60,122 nt of DNA. It comes from Thalassovita litoralis (GTDB lineage: Bacteria; Pseudomonadota; Alphaproteobacteria; Rhodobacterales; Rhodobacteraceae). The DNA lies in contig NZ_FXTO01000021.1 in the NCBI RefSeq assembly GCF_900182725.1, positions 1-60,122 on the forward strand. The letters are read 5' to 3'. The translations under genes were made by a program, and so were the position numbers. The notes beneath the pieces are model-generated. The model was not told the origin of the DNA. It saw only the letters and a list, made by a program, of their open reading frames with translations, and ran no database searches. Below, one piece after another: positions 34,802 through 43,445 of this stretch (positions within the stretch are counted from its first letter, which is position 1; the number at the start of each line of letters is the position of its first letter).

Positions 34802-36169
34802 ATGACAAACCGCGCGAAATTCACCACCGGGTCCACCATGCGGCATGTCGTGGTGATGACCCTGTCGGGGTCGTTGGGGCTTAGCTTCATGTTTCTGGTG
34901 GATTTTCTGGCCCTGTTCTGGGTCAGCCGCCTGAAGGACGAGGCGCTGATTGCCGCGATTGGATTTGCCGGGACATTGCAGTTTTTCGTCGTGTCGATTT
35001 CCATCGGGATGATGATTGGCGCGGTGGCGCTGGTCAGCCGGACGCTGGGCATGGGCAAGGTGCAGCGGGCGCGGCGCATTGCGACTTCGGCCATGATATA
35101 CGGCATCGGGGCGCAGGTGGTGATCGCGGCGCTGGTCTATGTGTTCCGCTATCCGTTGCTGCGCCTGTCCGGGGCCGAGGGCGAGGTGCTGGAGGTCGCA
35201 GCATCTTTCCTGCAAATTTCACTGCCCTCCTTGCCGATGATTGCCGCGGGTATGATGGCTGGCGCGATTTTGCGGGCGCTGGGGGATGCGTTGCGGTCTA
35301 TGCTGGTGACAAGTTCAGCCGGGTTGGTTGCCGTGGTGCTGGACCCGCTGTTCATCCTGTCTATGGGCTGGGGCGTCGAAGGGGCGGCGGCGGTGATCGT
35401 GATTTCCCGCGCGGCGATGACGGCGGTGGGGCTGTATTGGCTGCTGCGCACCCATAAAATGCTGACCCGCCCGGCGCTGCCGGATATGGCGCTGTATCTG
35501 AAGCCTTTTGCGGTGATTGCTGTCCCGGCGATTGCCACGCAGATTTCCACGCCATTCGGGAATTGGGTGCTGGTGCGGGCGATGGCCGAACACGGTGACA
35601 GCGCCGTGGCCGGGCTGGGTGTGGTGATGCGGCTGACGATCCTGTCCTTTGGTGGCATCTTTGCGCTGTCCGGGGCGATTGGCGGTATCATCGGGCAAAA
35701 CGCCGGGGCTGGGCTAAAGGATCGTGTGTCCGGGGCCTATATGGATGCGATCAAATTCTGCGCGGTGTATACCGGGGTTGCTTGGGTCTTGTTGGCATTA
35801 TTCGCGGATCAGGTTGCCAATGTTTTTGGCCTCAGCGGCGAAGGCGCGCAGATCGTGCATGTCTTTTCCATGTATGCGGCGGGCAGTTTCGTATTCACCG
35901 GGGCGCTGTTCGTGTCCAATACCGCGTTCAACAATCTGGGGCGTCCGTTGTGGGCGACCGTGGTAAACTGGACCCGCGATGGCCTGCTGATGGGGCCGCT
36001 TGCCTTTGTCATGGGCGCAGGGTTTGGCGCGGCTGGGGTTGTGATGGCGCAGGCCCTGGCGAATACCTTGGTTGGGCTGGTTGCGGGCTGGGTCGGTTGG
36101 CGCTTTGTCAAAGCGGGAAAAGGGATCGAACCCCGCCCCGGACACGGCCAAAAGCGTCCTGCCGCTTGA
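34802..36169 (+). CDS. MATE family efflux transporter
   Basis: A 455-residue protein with about twelve membrane segments arranged in two MATE repeats; the second begins near ATQISTPFGNWVLVRAMAEHG (split around residues 240-260). The family exports cationic drugs or metabolites with H+ or Na+. It is directly behind the MFS gene. No specificity can be inferred. Confidence 0.85.
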   Translation: MTNRAKFTTGSTMRHVVVMTLSGSLGLSFMFLVDFLALFWVSRLKDEALIAAIGFAGTLQFFVVSISIGMMIGAVALVSRTLGMGKVQRARRIATSAMIYGIGAQVVIAALVYVFRYPLLRLSGAEGEVLEVAASFLQISLPSLPMIAAGMMAGAILRALGDALRSMLVTSSAGLVAVVLDPLFILSMGWGVEGAAAVIVISRAAMTAVGLYWLLRTHKMLTRPALPDMALYLKPFAVIAVPAIATQISTPFGNWVLVRAMAEHGDSAVAGLGVVMRLTILSFGGIFALSGAIGGIIGQNAGAGLKDRVSGAYMDAIKFCAVYTGVAWVLLALFADQVANVFGLSGEGAQIVHVFSMYAAGSFVFTGALFVSNTAFNNLGRPLWATVVNWTRDGLLMGPLAFVMGAGFGAAGVVMAQALANTLVGLVAGWVGWRFVKAGKGIEPRPGHGQKRPAA

Positions 36170-36228
36170 CCGCGCGGGGGAAGGCGCTTAGGCGCTAGGG
36201 GCAACAGCCTTTAGCCTCGGAGAGCGCC

Positions 36229-37095
36229 ATGCCCACCTTTACCGCCCTGACCACCCTTCCCGGAAAAGACCCTGCCGAGGCGCTGGGGCTGGCGATGGAA
36301 GATCTGATCCCCGAACCCACCGGCATTGGCGTGTTCGAGATCGAGGACGGTTCAGGCCTGTGGGAGGTCGGCGGATATTTCACCGAAGCACCCGATCAGG
36401 CCGGTCTGGCGCTGCTGGCCGTGGCCTATGGGGCGAAACCCTTTACCGTGTCGGAATTGCCGGAAACCGATTGGGTCGCCAAGGTAAAGCGCGAACTGAC
36501 CCCGGTGTCGGCTGGTCGGTTCTTTGTCTATGGCAGCCATGACGCCGATAAAGTCCCCGAAGGGGCCGAAGCGCTGCTGATCGAAGCGGCAATGGCCTTT
36601 GGCACCGGACATCACGGCACCACGCAGGGATGTTTGCGTGCGCTGGACCGTCTGGCGAATAACGGCAAGGTTTGCAAAAACGTCATCGACGTGGGCTGTG
36701 GAACGGCGGTGCTGGCGATGGGCGCGGCCCGGATTTGGCCGAACCCGGTTCTGGCCAGTGATATTGACGAGGTCGCGGTTGACGTTGCCGAAGCCAATGT
36801 GCGGGTGAACGATCTGGAGGGCCGGGTAGTCTGTCTGGAAGCGGCCGGTTTTGAAAACCCCGAAATCAAGGCCAAGGCGCCGTTCGATCTGGTCTTTGCC
36901 AATATCCTGAAAGGACCGCTGATCGACCTTGCCCCGGATATGGCGGCCTATCTGACCGAAGGCGGCTATGCGATTCTGTCGGGGATTCTGAACGAACAGG
37001 CCGACGAAGTGATCGAGGTTTATGCACGGAATGGCATCAATCTTATCAATCGCGAAGAGATTGGTGAATGGACCACCCTGACCTTGCAGAAATGA
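36229..37095 (+). CDS. prmA: Ribosomal protein L11 methyltransferase
   Basis: A 288-residue SAM-dependent methyltransferase that trimethylates ribosomal protein L11. Seen are AMAFGTGHHGTTQGCL near residue 122, the SAM loop IDVGCGTAVLAMGAA near 152, and LVFANILKGPL near 222, where most PrmA proteins have NIL followed by A-x-P-L. ATG 36229 is preceded by GGAGAG. It is monocistronic between the MATE gene and a small unknown gene. Confidence 0.92.
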   Translation: MPTFTALTTLPGKDPAEALGLAMEDLIPEPTGIGVFEIEDGSGLWEVGGYFTEAPDQAGLALLAVAYGAKPFTVSELPETDWVAKVKRELTPVSAGRFFVYGSHDADKVPEGAEALLIEAAMAFGTGHHGTTQGCLRALDRLANNGKVCKNVIDVGCGTAVLAMGAARIWPNPVLASDIDEVAVDVAEANVRVNDLEGRVVCLEAAGFENPEIKAKAPFDLVFANILKGPLIDLAPDMAAYLTEGGYAILSGILNEQADEVIEVYARNGINLINREEIGEWTTLTLQK

Positions 37096-37207
37096 AGTCA
37101 TTTCAAGGCTGAATTGTAGCGAGATTGAGGCGCTTGCCCCATTTTCGCCACAATTCATTTGTAGTAATATCCTTGTCGCTGGTGGGGGCCAGCACAGGAG
37201 TCTGCCA

Positions 37208-37552
37208 ATGGCTGACATGTTTGACCAGTTCGACGACCGTTTGCGGCGTATCGAAACCACGCGCACACGCATGAAGCGGGGCTATAAGCTGACCGTGGAT
37301 CGCGACGGTCTGATTGTTGCTCGTCCCAAATCCAGCCGTCGGGGCTTTCCCGTAAAAGGTGCCATTTTTTTGGTTGTGGGCTTTATCGGGTTCAAGGCGT
37401 TGTTGATTGCCTATCTGGGTGTCCAGACCTATCAGGATCGTGTTTCGGTGCTTCAGGATGGGGCAACCATTGAACAGGCCGGTGCGTGGTTCATGCAGAC
37501 AGATCGCGTGTCCTTGGAATTGGCTGCGAAATTGCGCCCCCTTATCCGCTAA
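37208..37552 (+). CDS. Conserved small membrane protein of unknown function
   Basis: A 114-residue protein with a charged N-terminus (DDRLRRIETTRTRMKRGYKL), one or two hydrophobic segments (GAIFLVVGFIGFKALLIAYLG, about residues 51-71) and a short C-terminal domain outside the membrane. I do not recognise it beyond a likely Rhodobacteraceae-restricted family. AGGAG sits eight bases before the ATG. An 8-bp inverted repeat TGAATTGT/ACAATTCA flanks its promoter region (37110-37157). Confidence 0.75.
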   Translation: MADMFDQFDDRLRRIETTRTRMKRGYKLTVDRDGLIVARPKSSRRGFPVKGAIFLVVGFIGFKALLIAYLGVQTYQDRVSVLQDGATIEQAGAWFMQTDRVSLELAAKLRPLIR

Positions 37553-37611
37553 GCGGGGGCGGTTCCTCTTCTCTCTCTACACTTTCTCTCTCGCAATATC
37601 CCTTCAAAAGC

Positions 37612-37649
37612 AAAACAGCCGCCTCGAATTCATCGAAGGCGGCTGTTTT
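37612..37649. terminator. Bidirectional intrinsic terminator
   Basis: AAAACAGCCGCCT (37612-37624) pairs perfectly with AGGCGGCTGTTTT (37637-37649), giving a U run in either direction between the convergent small membrane protein and DUF1127 genes. Confidence 0.85.
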
Positions 37650-37670
37650 CATGTCCGAAGGCGGTTCCGC

Positions 37671-37877
37671 TTAGCGGCGGGCAATCCATTCGATATCGCC
37701 ACGTGACAGGCCAATATCATCCAGTTCACGGTCGGTCAGGCGCGACAGTGCGGCGCGGGTTGCGCGTACGTCGTTCCACGAGACAACAGCATTCACGATC
37801 AAGGCAAATGTGGTGGCAATACGGCTGGCAGCGCTGCCAGCCTGATACTGGGTGCGGGTGTTTGCAAAGACAGCCAT
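37671..37877 (-). CDS. DUF1127 (YjiS-like) small protein
   Basis: A 68-residue protein whose C-terminal half (LSRLTDRELDDIGLSRGDIEWIARR) is the DUF1127 motif, arginine-rich and helical. DUF1127 proteins are widespread small regulators in alphaproteobacteria; some bind RNA or affect phosphate and polyamine metabolism and sRNA processing. The N-terminal half is a moderately hydrophobic stretch. It is monocistronic with a promoter at 37922-37950 on the minus strand. Confidence 0.9.
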   Translation of the reverse strand: MAVFANTRTQYQAGSAASRIATTFALIVNAVVSWNDVRATRAALSRLTDRELDDIGLSRGDIEWIARR

Positions 37878-38182
37878 ATCAGGTTCCTAAAGTTTCAGGG
37901 TGGGTTGCAATTTCTGAGCCGCACATAAGATGCAAAAATATTCCGCACAATCGGGGCATTTTGCATAGTCCCTATGCGGTTTGTGCATGGCTTTCTGCGC
38001 TGCGGCGATCCATGAAAATAAGGGCTAAAACGTCAGTTTCGGGGGCTGTAGACGATCAGATATGACGTTCTGTGTCGTCGAAATGTCGTTTTCATGTGAA
38101 CGATCCCGTGACGGTCATTCAGCTTGGCATGTGTTCGCGTTTTGTGCTACTGGGGTAAAAAGCAACAGAGCAGGGGATACAG
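37878..38182. other. 305-bp intergenic region between DUF1127 and ruvC
   Basis: On the minus strand TTGTGC (37950-37945), 17 bp, TATGTG (37927-37922) could serve the DUF1127 gene. A small dyad GCATAG-TCC-CTATGC lies at 37963-37977. On the plus strand an imperfect LexA-type box (38133-38147) precedes ruvC. No ORF is supported. Confidence 0.6.
38133..38147 (+). promoter_or_regulatory. Imperfect LexA (SOS) box before ruvC
   Basis: GTTCGCGTTTTGTGC fits the alphaproteobacterial LexA consensus GTTC-N7-GTTC except for one base in the second half (GTGC). It is 36 bp before the ruvC start. Confidence 0.35.
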
Positions 38183-38683
38183 ATGCGGGTTTTGGGAATC
38201 GACCCCGGTCTGCGCAATATGGGATGGGGTGTGATTGAAGCGCAGGGCAGCCGACTCAGCCATATTGCGAACGGAATTTGCCATTCCGAAGGGGTGGAGC
38301 TGGCGGAGCGTCTGTTATCCCTGCATGACCAACTGACCGATATTGTCGCCCGATTTGCCCCGGATACGGCGGCTGTCGAGCAGGCCTTTGTGAACAAGGA
38401 CGCGGTTGGCACGCTGAAACTGGGGCAGGCGCGGGGGATCGCGCTGCTGGTTCCGGCACAGGCGGGGATACCCATCGGGGAATATGCCCCCAATAAGGTA
38501 AAGAAAACCGTGGTCGGCGTAGGCCATGCGGCCAAGGTTCAGGTGGATCACATGGTTAAAATGCAATTGCCCGGCGTGGTGATTAACGGGCCGGATGCGG
38601 CGGATGCGCTGGCGATTGCGATATGCCATGCCCATTATGTGCGTGCGCCCGGTGCGACGCTGCGGGTAAAGGGGGCGGCATGA
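38183..38683 (+). CDS. ruvC: Holliday junction resolvase RuvC
   Basis: A 166-residue endonuclease that cuts Holliday junctions after RuvAB branch migration. The acidic active site is visible: Asp7 in VLGIDPGL, a Glu in [10 protein letters not shown] near 68, and the DAADALAIA pair near 139-142. AGGGG precedes the ATG. It overlaps ruvA by four bases. Length and motifs are those of normal bacterial RuvC. Confidence 0.96.
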   Translation: MRVLGIDPGLRNMGWGVIEAQGSRLSHIANGICHSEGVELAERLLSLHDQLTDIVARFAPDTAAVEQAFVNKDAVGTLKLGQARGIALLVPAQAGIPIGEYAPNKVKKTVVGVGHAAKVQVDHMVKMQLPGVVINGPDAADALAIAICHAHYVRAPGATLRVKGAA

Positions 38684-39372
38684 TCGGCAAGCTGACAGGT
38701 ATATTGGACTATCGCGGCGAAGATCACGTTCTGATCGACGTGCGCGGCGTGGGGTATATCGTGTATTGTTCGGACCGGACCCTTGCCAGCCTGCCCCGAA
38801 ACGGAGAGCCGGTGTCGCTTTATACCGATATGTTGGTGCGCGAAGACCTGATGCAGTTGTTCGGGTTTCCGACATTGCTGGAAAAGGAATGGCACCGTCT
38901 GCTGATGGGGGTGCAGGGCATCGGGGCCAAGGCGTCACTGGCCATTCTGGGCACGCTTGGGGCCGAAGGGGTCAGCCGTGCGATTACGCTGGGTGACATT
39001 GCCGCCATCAAGGCGGCCAAGGGGATCGGCCCGAAAACCGCGCAGCGCGTGGTGATTGAACTGAAAGACAAGGCCCCGGCGGTTATGGCCTTGGGGGGGA
39101 CATTGGCGCAAGCGGCGGGTGCGGTTGCGGCACAGCCGGATGACGCGGTGCTGGATGACGGCCCCGCGCCCAAATCAAAACCCAAGCCCGTGCAAGCGGC
39201 CCCCAACAACAGCGCCGCTGCGCAATCTGATGCGCTGTCAGCCCTGTCTAATCTGGGATATTCCCCGTCCGAGGCCGCCAGTGCCGTGGCTCAATCGGCG
39301 CAGGATGATCCGCAGGCCGATACAGCGGCGTTGATCCGGGCGGCGCTGAAACTGCTGGCACCGAAAGGCTAA
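38680..39372 (+). CDS. ruvA: Holliday junction branch migration protein RuvA
   Basis: A 230-residue junction-binding protein. The OB-like N-terminal domain (begins [13 protein letters not shown]) is followed by two helix-hairpin-helix motifs ([14 protein letters not shown], then [18 protein letters not shown], residues about 78-128), an Ala/Pro-rich linker and the C-terminal RuvB-binding domain ([16 protein letters not shown]). The linker is longer than in E. coli RuvA, common in this group. The start at 38680 overlaps the ruvC stop (ATGA). Confidence 0.95.
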   Translation: MIGKLTGILDYRGEDHVLIDVRGVGYIVYCSDRTLASLPRNGEPVSLYTDMLVREDLMQLFGFPTLLEKEWHRLLMGVQGIGAKASLAILGTLGAEGVSRAITLGDIAAIKAAKGIGPKTAQRVVIELKDKAPAVMALGGTLAQAAGAVAAQPDDAVLDDGPAPKSKPKPVQAAPNNSAAAQSDALSALSNLGYSPSEAASAVAQSAQDDPQADTAALIRAALKLLAPKG

Positions 39373-39375
39373 GCC

Positions 39376-40401
39376 ATGACAACGCCCGAACCTGCCTTGC
39401 GGCCCGATCCGCTGCCCGAAGATAACGACCGCGCCCTGCGCCCGCAGGCGTTGGATGAATTTATCGGTCAGGCCGAAGCCCGCGCCAACCTGAAGGTATT
39501 CATCCAGTCCGCCCGCCAGCGGGGCGAAGCGATGGATCACACGCTGTTTCACGGCCCGCCGGGGCTGGGAAAAACCACGCTGGCGCAGATCATGGCGCGG
39601 GAACTGGGCGTGAATTTCCGCATGACCAGCGGCCCGGTTCTGGCCAAGGCGGGCGATCTGGCGGCGATCCTGACCAATCTGGAAGCGCGGGATGTGCTGT
39701 TCATTGATGAAATCCACCGCCTGAACCCGGCGGTCGAAGAAGTGTTGTATCCCGCGCTGGAAGATTACGAACTGGACCTTGTGATCGGCGAAGGTCCGGC
39801 GGCGCGGACGGTGCGGATCGAATTGCAGCCCTTCACGCTGGTGGGGGCGACGACGCGGCTGGGATTGCTGACCACGCCCTTGCGGGATCGGTTCGGCATT
39901 CCCACGCGGTTGCAATTCTACACCGTGGACGAACTGAACGAGATCGTCACCCGCAACGCCCGCCTGTTGGGTGCCCCGGCCGATCCCGAAGGCGCGCGCG
40001 AGATTGCCAAACGATCCCGTGGAACGCCCCGGATTGCCGGGCGGCTGCTGCGCCGGGTGGTGGATTTCGCCGTGGTCGAAGGCAACGGGCGGGTGACGCA
40101 GGCGATTGCGGATCACGCGCTGACTCGGCTGGGGGTGGATCATCTGGGGCTGGATGGGGCTGACCGGAGGTATCTGCGCCTGATTGCGGAAAACTATGGT
40201 GGCGGCCCGGTCGGGATCGAAACCATGAGCGCCGCGCTGTCAGAAAGCCGTGATGCGCTGGAGGAGGTGATCGAACCCTTCCTGCTGCAACAAGGGCTGA
40301 TCCAGCGCACGCCACGCGGGCGGATGCTGGCCGCGAAGGCATGGCGGCATCTGGGGCTGGATGCGCCCAAGGCACCGGGGCAGTCGGATTTGTTTGGCTG
40401 A
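39376..40401 (+). CDS. ruvB: Holliday junction helicase motor RuvB
   Basis: A 341-residue AAA+ ATPase that drives branch migration. Walker [13 protein letters not shown] near residue 59, Walker [13 protein letters not shown] near 110, the sensor in [18 protein letters not shown] near 157, and a C-terminal winged helix. It follows ruvA by three bases, completing a ruvCAB operon. Confidence 0.97.
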   Translation: MTTPEPALRPDPLPEDNDRALRPQALDEFIGQAEARANLKVFIQSARQRGEAMDHTLFHGPPGLGKTTLAQIMARELGVNFRMTSGPVLAKAGDLAAILTNLEARDVLFIDEIHRLNPAVEEVLYPALEDYELDLVIGEGPAARTVRIELQPFTLVGATTRLGLLTTPLRDRFGIPTRLQFYTVDELNEIVTRNARLLGAPADPEGAREIAKRSRGTPRIAGRLLRRVVDFAVVEGNGRVTQAIADHALTRLGVDHLGLDGADRRYLRLIAENYGGGPVGIETMSAALSESRDALEEVIEPFLLQQGLIQRTPRGRMLAAKAWRHLGLDAPKAPGQSDLFG

Positions 40402-40443
40402 CCTGTCATACAAATCCGCTGGCCGATCCGCTGGTGGTCAGGT

Positions 40444-40481
40444 CGGGATTTGGATATTTGGACCAAGAAAGAACCAGAAGG
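40444..40481 (+). repeat. Short intergenic repeat, GAGTATTT type (copy B)
   Basis: GGATTTGGATATTTGGACC followed by AAGAAAGAACCAGAAGG. It lies between ruvB and the next gene and resembles the copies at 22291 and 26850. Confidence 0.4.
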
Positions 40482-40506
40482 GGCGTGTCCCCATGAAGGA
40501 GTGCGC

Positions 40507-41127
40507 ATGACCCCGGCCCAGATCGAAGCCCTGTTTACCCGTGCCGATGGCACCTATGGCTTTGCCCGGTGGGGGCGGCCCATCGTGCCGATTGTGTTCG
40601 GGGTCGAAGATAAGACGCTGGAAACAGTGAAGGGCGCGATCGAAGCCGTTGTGGGCATGGCAGGGCATCAGATGGCCGAAACTGACCCGGAACTGGGCGT
40701 GAACCTGATGTTCTTTTTCTTCCGTGACTGGGACGAGCTGTTGGCGGTGCCTGATCTGGATTGTTTGATCCCGGACCTTGCCGCGTTGGTGGCACGGCTG
40801 ACGGCGGCGGATGCAAACCAATATCGGGCGTTTCGGTTCGAGAATGACGGGGCGATTCAGGCGGCGTTTGTGTTTCTGCGGATGGATGCGGAACTGTCGA
40901 AAATGCCCGCCGAAGTTTTGGCGCTTAGTCAGGTGGTGCAGGTGATGGTGATCTGGGGCGACCGCGCCTTTGCCGAAGTGTCGCCGCTGGCGGTGGCGGG
41001 CGGGGTGACGATCCTGCGGCCCGACATCGCGGATGTCATCCGGGCGGGGTATGACCCGGTGATGCCGCGCGTGGCCGGGGACAAAAGCCACGCTTTGCGG
41101 TTGTTCGCACGGGTGCAGGCGGGCTGA
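40507..41127 (+). CDS. Conserved protein of unknown function downstream of ruvB
   Basis: A 206-residue soluble, rather acidic protein that I cannot assign. Visible features are an N-terminal GFARWGRPIVPIVFGVED segment, the aromatic run MFFFFRDWDEL near residue 70 and a C-terminal GDKSHALRLFARVQ. There is no signal peptide, membrane segment or metal motif. AAGGA lies six bases before the ATG. Its stop overlaps the ThpR start (TGATG), which suggests a link to RNA 2',3'-phosphate handling or simply a shared operon. Confidence 0.8.
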   Translation: MTPAQIEALFTRADGTYGFARWGRPIVPIVFGVEDKTLETVKGAIEAVVGMAGHQMAETDPELGVNLMFFFFRDWDELLAVPDLDCLIPDLAALVARLTAADANQYRAFRFENDGAIQAAFVFLRMDAELSKMPAEVLALSQVVQVMVIWGDRAFAEVSPLAVAGGVTILRPDIADVIRAGYDPVMPRVAGDKSHALRLFARVQAG

Positions 41128-41672
41128 TGCGGCTGTTCGTGTCGCTGGACCTGCCTTTGGGGTTGCGGCAGGTGTTGGGCGACATACAGGACGATCTGGG
41201 CGTCGGGCGCATGGTGCCGGATGAAAACCTGCATCTGACCCTGACCTTTCTGGACGATCAGCCCCCACAAATGGCCGAGCGGTTGCACGCTTACCTGTCC
41301 GCCATTCGCGCGCCTGCGGTGCGTCTGGCGATAAGTGGGGTCGAAGTGTTTGGCGGCAATCACCCCGCCGCGCTGGTGGCCTTGATCCAGAACACCCCCG
41401 AATTGACCCTGCTACATGATAAGGTGGCACAGGCCGCGCGTATGGCTGGGATCGACCTGCCGCGCCGTCGGTTCAAGCCGCATGTCACGCTGGTGCGGTT
41501 TCCGCGCCGGATGCTGGATTATGCCCCGCACCGGATTGCGGCATGGTTATCCCAGAATGGGGATTTGCAGGCGGTGGGGGATGTGGCGGCACAGTTCAGC
41601 CTGATCCGGTCCACCCTGCATCAGGATGGGCCGCTATATGAAACGCTGGCCAGCTATCCCTTGGTCCCGTGA
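41127..41672 (+). CDS. thpR: RNA 2',3'-cyclic phosphodiesterase (ThpR, 2H family)
   Basis: A 181-residue 2H phosphoesterase. The two catalytic H-x-T motifs are NLHLTLTF near residue 37 and KPHVTLVRF near 119. The family opens 2',3'-cyclic phosphates on RNA ends and was first studied as a 2'-5' RNA ligase. The ATG overlaps the stop of the unknown gene upstream, so the two are coupled. Confidence 0.9.
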   Translation: MRLFVSLDLPLGLRQVLGDIQDDLGVGRMVPDENLHLTLTFLDDQPPQMAERLHAYLSAIRAPAVRLAISGVEVFGGNHPAALVALIQNTPELTLLHDKVAQAARMAGIDLPRRRFKPHVTLVRFPRRMLDYAPHRIAAWLSQNGDLQAVGDVAAQFSLIRSTLHQDGPLYETLASYPLVP

Positions 41673-41732
41673 CGGGTTGCACGGGGTAGGTGCCGCGCCT
41701 AGTCTGCGCCCAACCACACAGCGGAGAGCGAC

Positions 41733-42122
41733 ATGAACATGCATAAGATGAATATCCGGGTCTATTACGAGGATACGGATATGGCCGGGATCGTCTATTA
41801 TGCCAATTACCTGCGCTATATCGAACGCGCCCGCAGCGAATGGGTGCGTGAACTGGGGATCGACCAACGCGAACTGAAGGAAAACGGGCTGGTGTTCGTG
41901 GTTCGCCGGGTCCAGGCGGATTATCTGGCCCCCGCGCGGCTGGATGATTTGCTGACGGTCGAGACAGAGACGACTCAGCTTACCGGGGTCCGCTGGATTC
42001 TGGAGCAGCGGGTGAAGCTGGGCGAGGATGTGCTGTTTCATGCGATGGTCACTGTCGTGATGATGACAGATACCGGCCATCCCACGCGAATGCCGGCAAA
42101 TATCCGCCAGCTAATTCACTAA
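41733..42122 (+). CDS. ybgC: Acyl-CoA thioesterase YbgC (Tol-Pal associated)
   Basis: A 129-residue hotdog-fold thioesterase. YYEDTDMAGIVYYANYLRYIERARSEW (split, residues 8-34) contains the conserved aspartate and YYANYL helix of the YbgC class. It hydrolyses acyl-CoA or acyl-carrier thioesters and is regularly the first gene of the tol-pal cluster, as here. GGAGAG precedes the ATG. Confidence 0.92.
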   Translation: MNMHKMNIRVYYEDTDMAGIVYYANYLRYIERARSEWVRELGIDQRELKENGLVFVVRRVQADYLAPARLDDLLTVETETTQLTGVRWILEQRVKLGEDVLFHAMVTVVMMTDTGHPTRMPANIRQLIH

Positions 42123-42168
42123 AACACGCGGCAAACTGGAGTTCTGTTTCCCAGATGACGCCAATGTG

Positions 42169-42197
42169 TTGGCTTTCCCCTTAAAAGTCGGCTATTT
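42169..42197 (+). promoter_or_regulatory. Possible sigma70 promoter of tolQRAB
   Basis: TTGGCT (42169-42174), 17 bp, CTATTT (42192-42197), 54 bp before the tolQ ATG. The -10 is weak. Confidence 0.4.
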
Positions 42198-42250
42198 TCG
42201 CCTGTAACTCAGGTCCACGACAGAAACGGGCCGAAACAAAGAGCAGGCTT

Positions 42251-42946
42251 ATGGAAACAGAAACCCTGGCACTGGCGCAGGAGATTGATTTCTCTATGTG
42301 GGCGCTTTTTGCCCGTGCAACCCTGACTGTGAAGCTGGTGATGATTATGTTGATCGTCGCCTCGTTCTGGTCTTGGTCGATTATTGTACAGAAAACCATC
42401 ACCTATCGCGCCGCTCGGCGCGAGGCGCAGCGGTTTGACCGCGCCTTCTGGTCAGGGGAGCCGCTGGACGAATTGTTTGACCAGATCGGCCCGGAACCTG
42501 ATGGCAGTTCGCAGCGGATTTTCGCGGCGGGAATGATTGAATGGCGACGGTCACATCGCAATGATGGCGGGCTGATTGCCGGGGCATCCGCGCGGATTGA
42601 TCGGTCTATGGATGTCGCTATCGCCAAAGAAGCGGAAAAGCTGCAAGGCGGATTGCCGGTCTTGGCAACAGTCGGGTCCACGGCCCCGTTTGTCGGGCTG
42701 TTCGGAACGGTCTGGGGCATCATGCACGCGTTTATCAATATCGCGGAACAGCAGAACACCAATCTGGCCGTTGTTGCGCCGGGGATCGCCGAGGCGCTGC
42801 TGGCGACCGGGCTGGGCCTGTTGGCGGCTATTCCGGCGGTGATCTTCTATAACAAGCTGAGCGCCGACAGTGATCGTATCATCGCGGGCTACGAAGCCTT
42901 TGCTGATGAATTTGCCACCATCCTTAGCCGTCAGTTGGACAGCTAA
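42251..42946 (+). CDS. tolQ: Tol-Pal system membrane protein TolQ
   Basis: A 231-residue inner-membrane protein, MotA/ExbB family, with three segments: near residues 18-38, 130-150 and 170-190. The LATVGSTAPFVGLFGTVWGIM stretch around residue 138 is the family core that forms the proton channel with TolR. It powers outer-membrane constriction during division. The first gene of the tight tolQRAB run. Confidence 0.96.
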   Translation: METETLALAQEIDFSMWALFARATLTVKLVMIMLIVASFWSWSIIVQKTITYRAARREAQRFDRAFWSGEPLDELFDQIGPEPDGSSQRIFAAGMIEWRRSHRNDGGLIAGASARIDRSMDVAIAKEAEKLQGGLPVLATVGSTAPFVGLFGTVWGIMHAFINIAEQQNTNLAVVAPGIAEALLATGLGLLAAIPAVIFYNKLSADSDRIIAGYEAFADEFATILSRQLDS

Positions 42947-43438
42947 ATGGGGGCGGGTGTGATGCAAAAGGGCGGGGGTGGCGGACGCCGCCGCCGTCAT
43001 CGCCGTGGCGGGGCGCGGCCCATGTCGGAAATCAACGTCACGCCTTTTGTGGACGTGATGCTGGTGTTGCTGATCATTTTCATGGTGGCGGCCCCGTTGA
43101 TGACGGTGGGGGTGCCGGTGGAACTGCCAAAGACTGCCGCGAACGCGCTGCCGTCCGAACAAGAAGAGCCGCTGGCCGTGACCATCACCGCCGAAGGTGT
43201 GGTGATGATCCAGAAAACCGAAGTACCGCTGGACGATCTGGTGAACCGTTTGCGGGCGATTGCCGCCGAACGCGAAGGCGACCGCGTGTTCCTGCGGGCG
43301 GATGGGGCCGTGCCTTATGAAACCGTGGTGCAGGTCATGGGGGCGCTGAACCGGGGTGGGTTCAGCAACATTGGTCTGGTGACGGATACAGGCGGCCCCA
43401 AGCTGGATGGCGCGGGGCAGGCGGGACAGGGAAACTGA
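42947..43438 (+). CDS. tolR: Tol-Pal system protein TolR
   Basis: A 163-residue ExbD-family protein: a basic N-terminus (GGGRRRRHRRG), then SEINVTPFVDVMLVLLIIFMV with the essential membrane aspartate near residue 36, and a periplasmic domain. The ATG follows the tolQ stop with no gap; a second in-frame ATG five codons on would also serve. It forms the force-generating channel with TolQ. Confidence 0.95.
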   Translation: MGAGVMQKGGGGGRRRRHRRGGARPMSEINVTPFVDVMLVLLIIFMVAAPLMTVGVPVELPKTAANALPSEQEEPLAVTITAEGVVMIQKTEVPLDDLVNRLRAIAAEREGDRVFLRADGAVPYETVVQVMGALNRGGFSNIGLVTDTGGPKLDGAGQAGQGN

Positions 43439-43445
43439 GCCGCAG

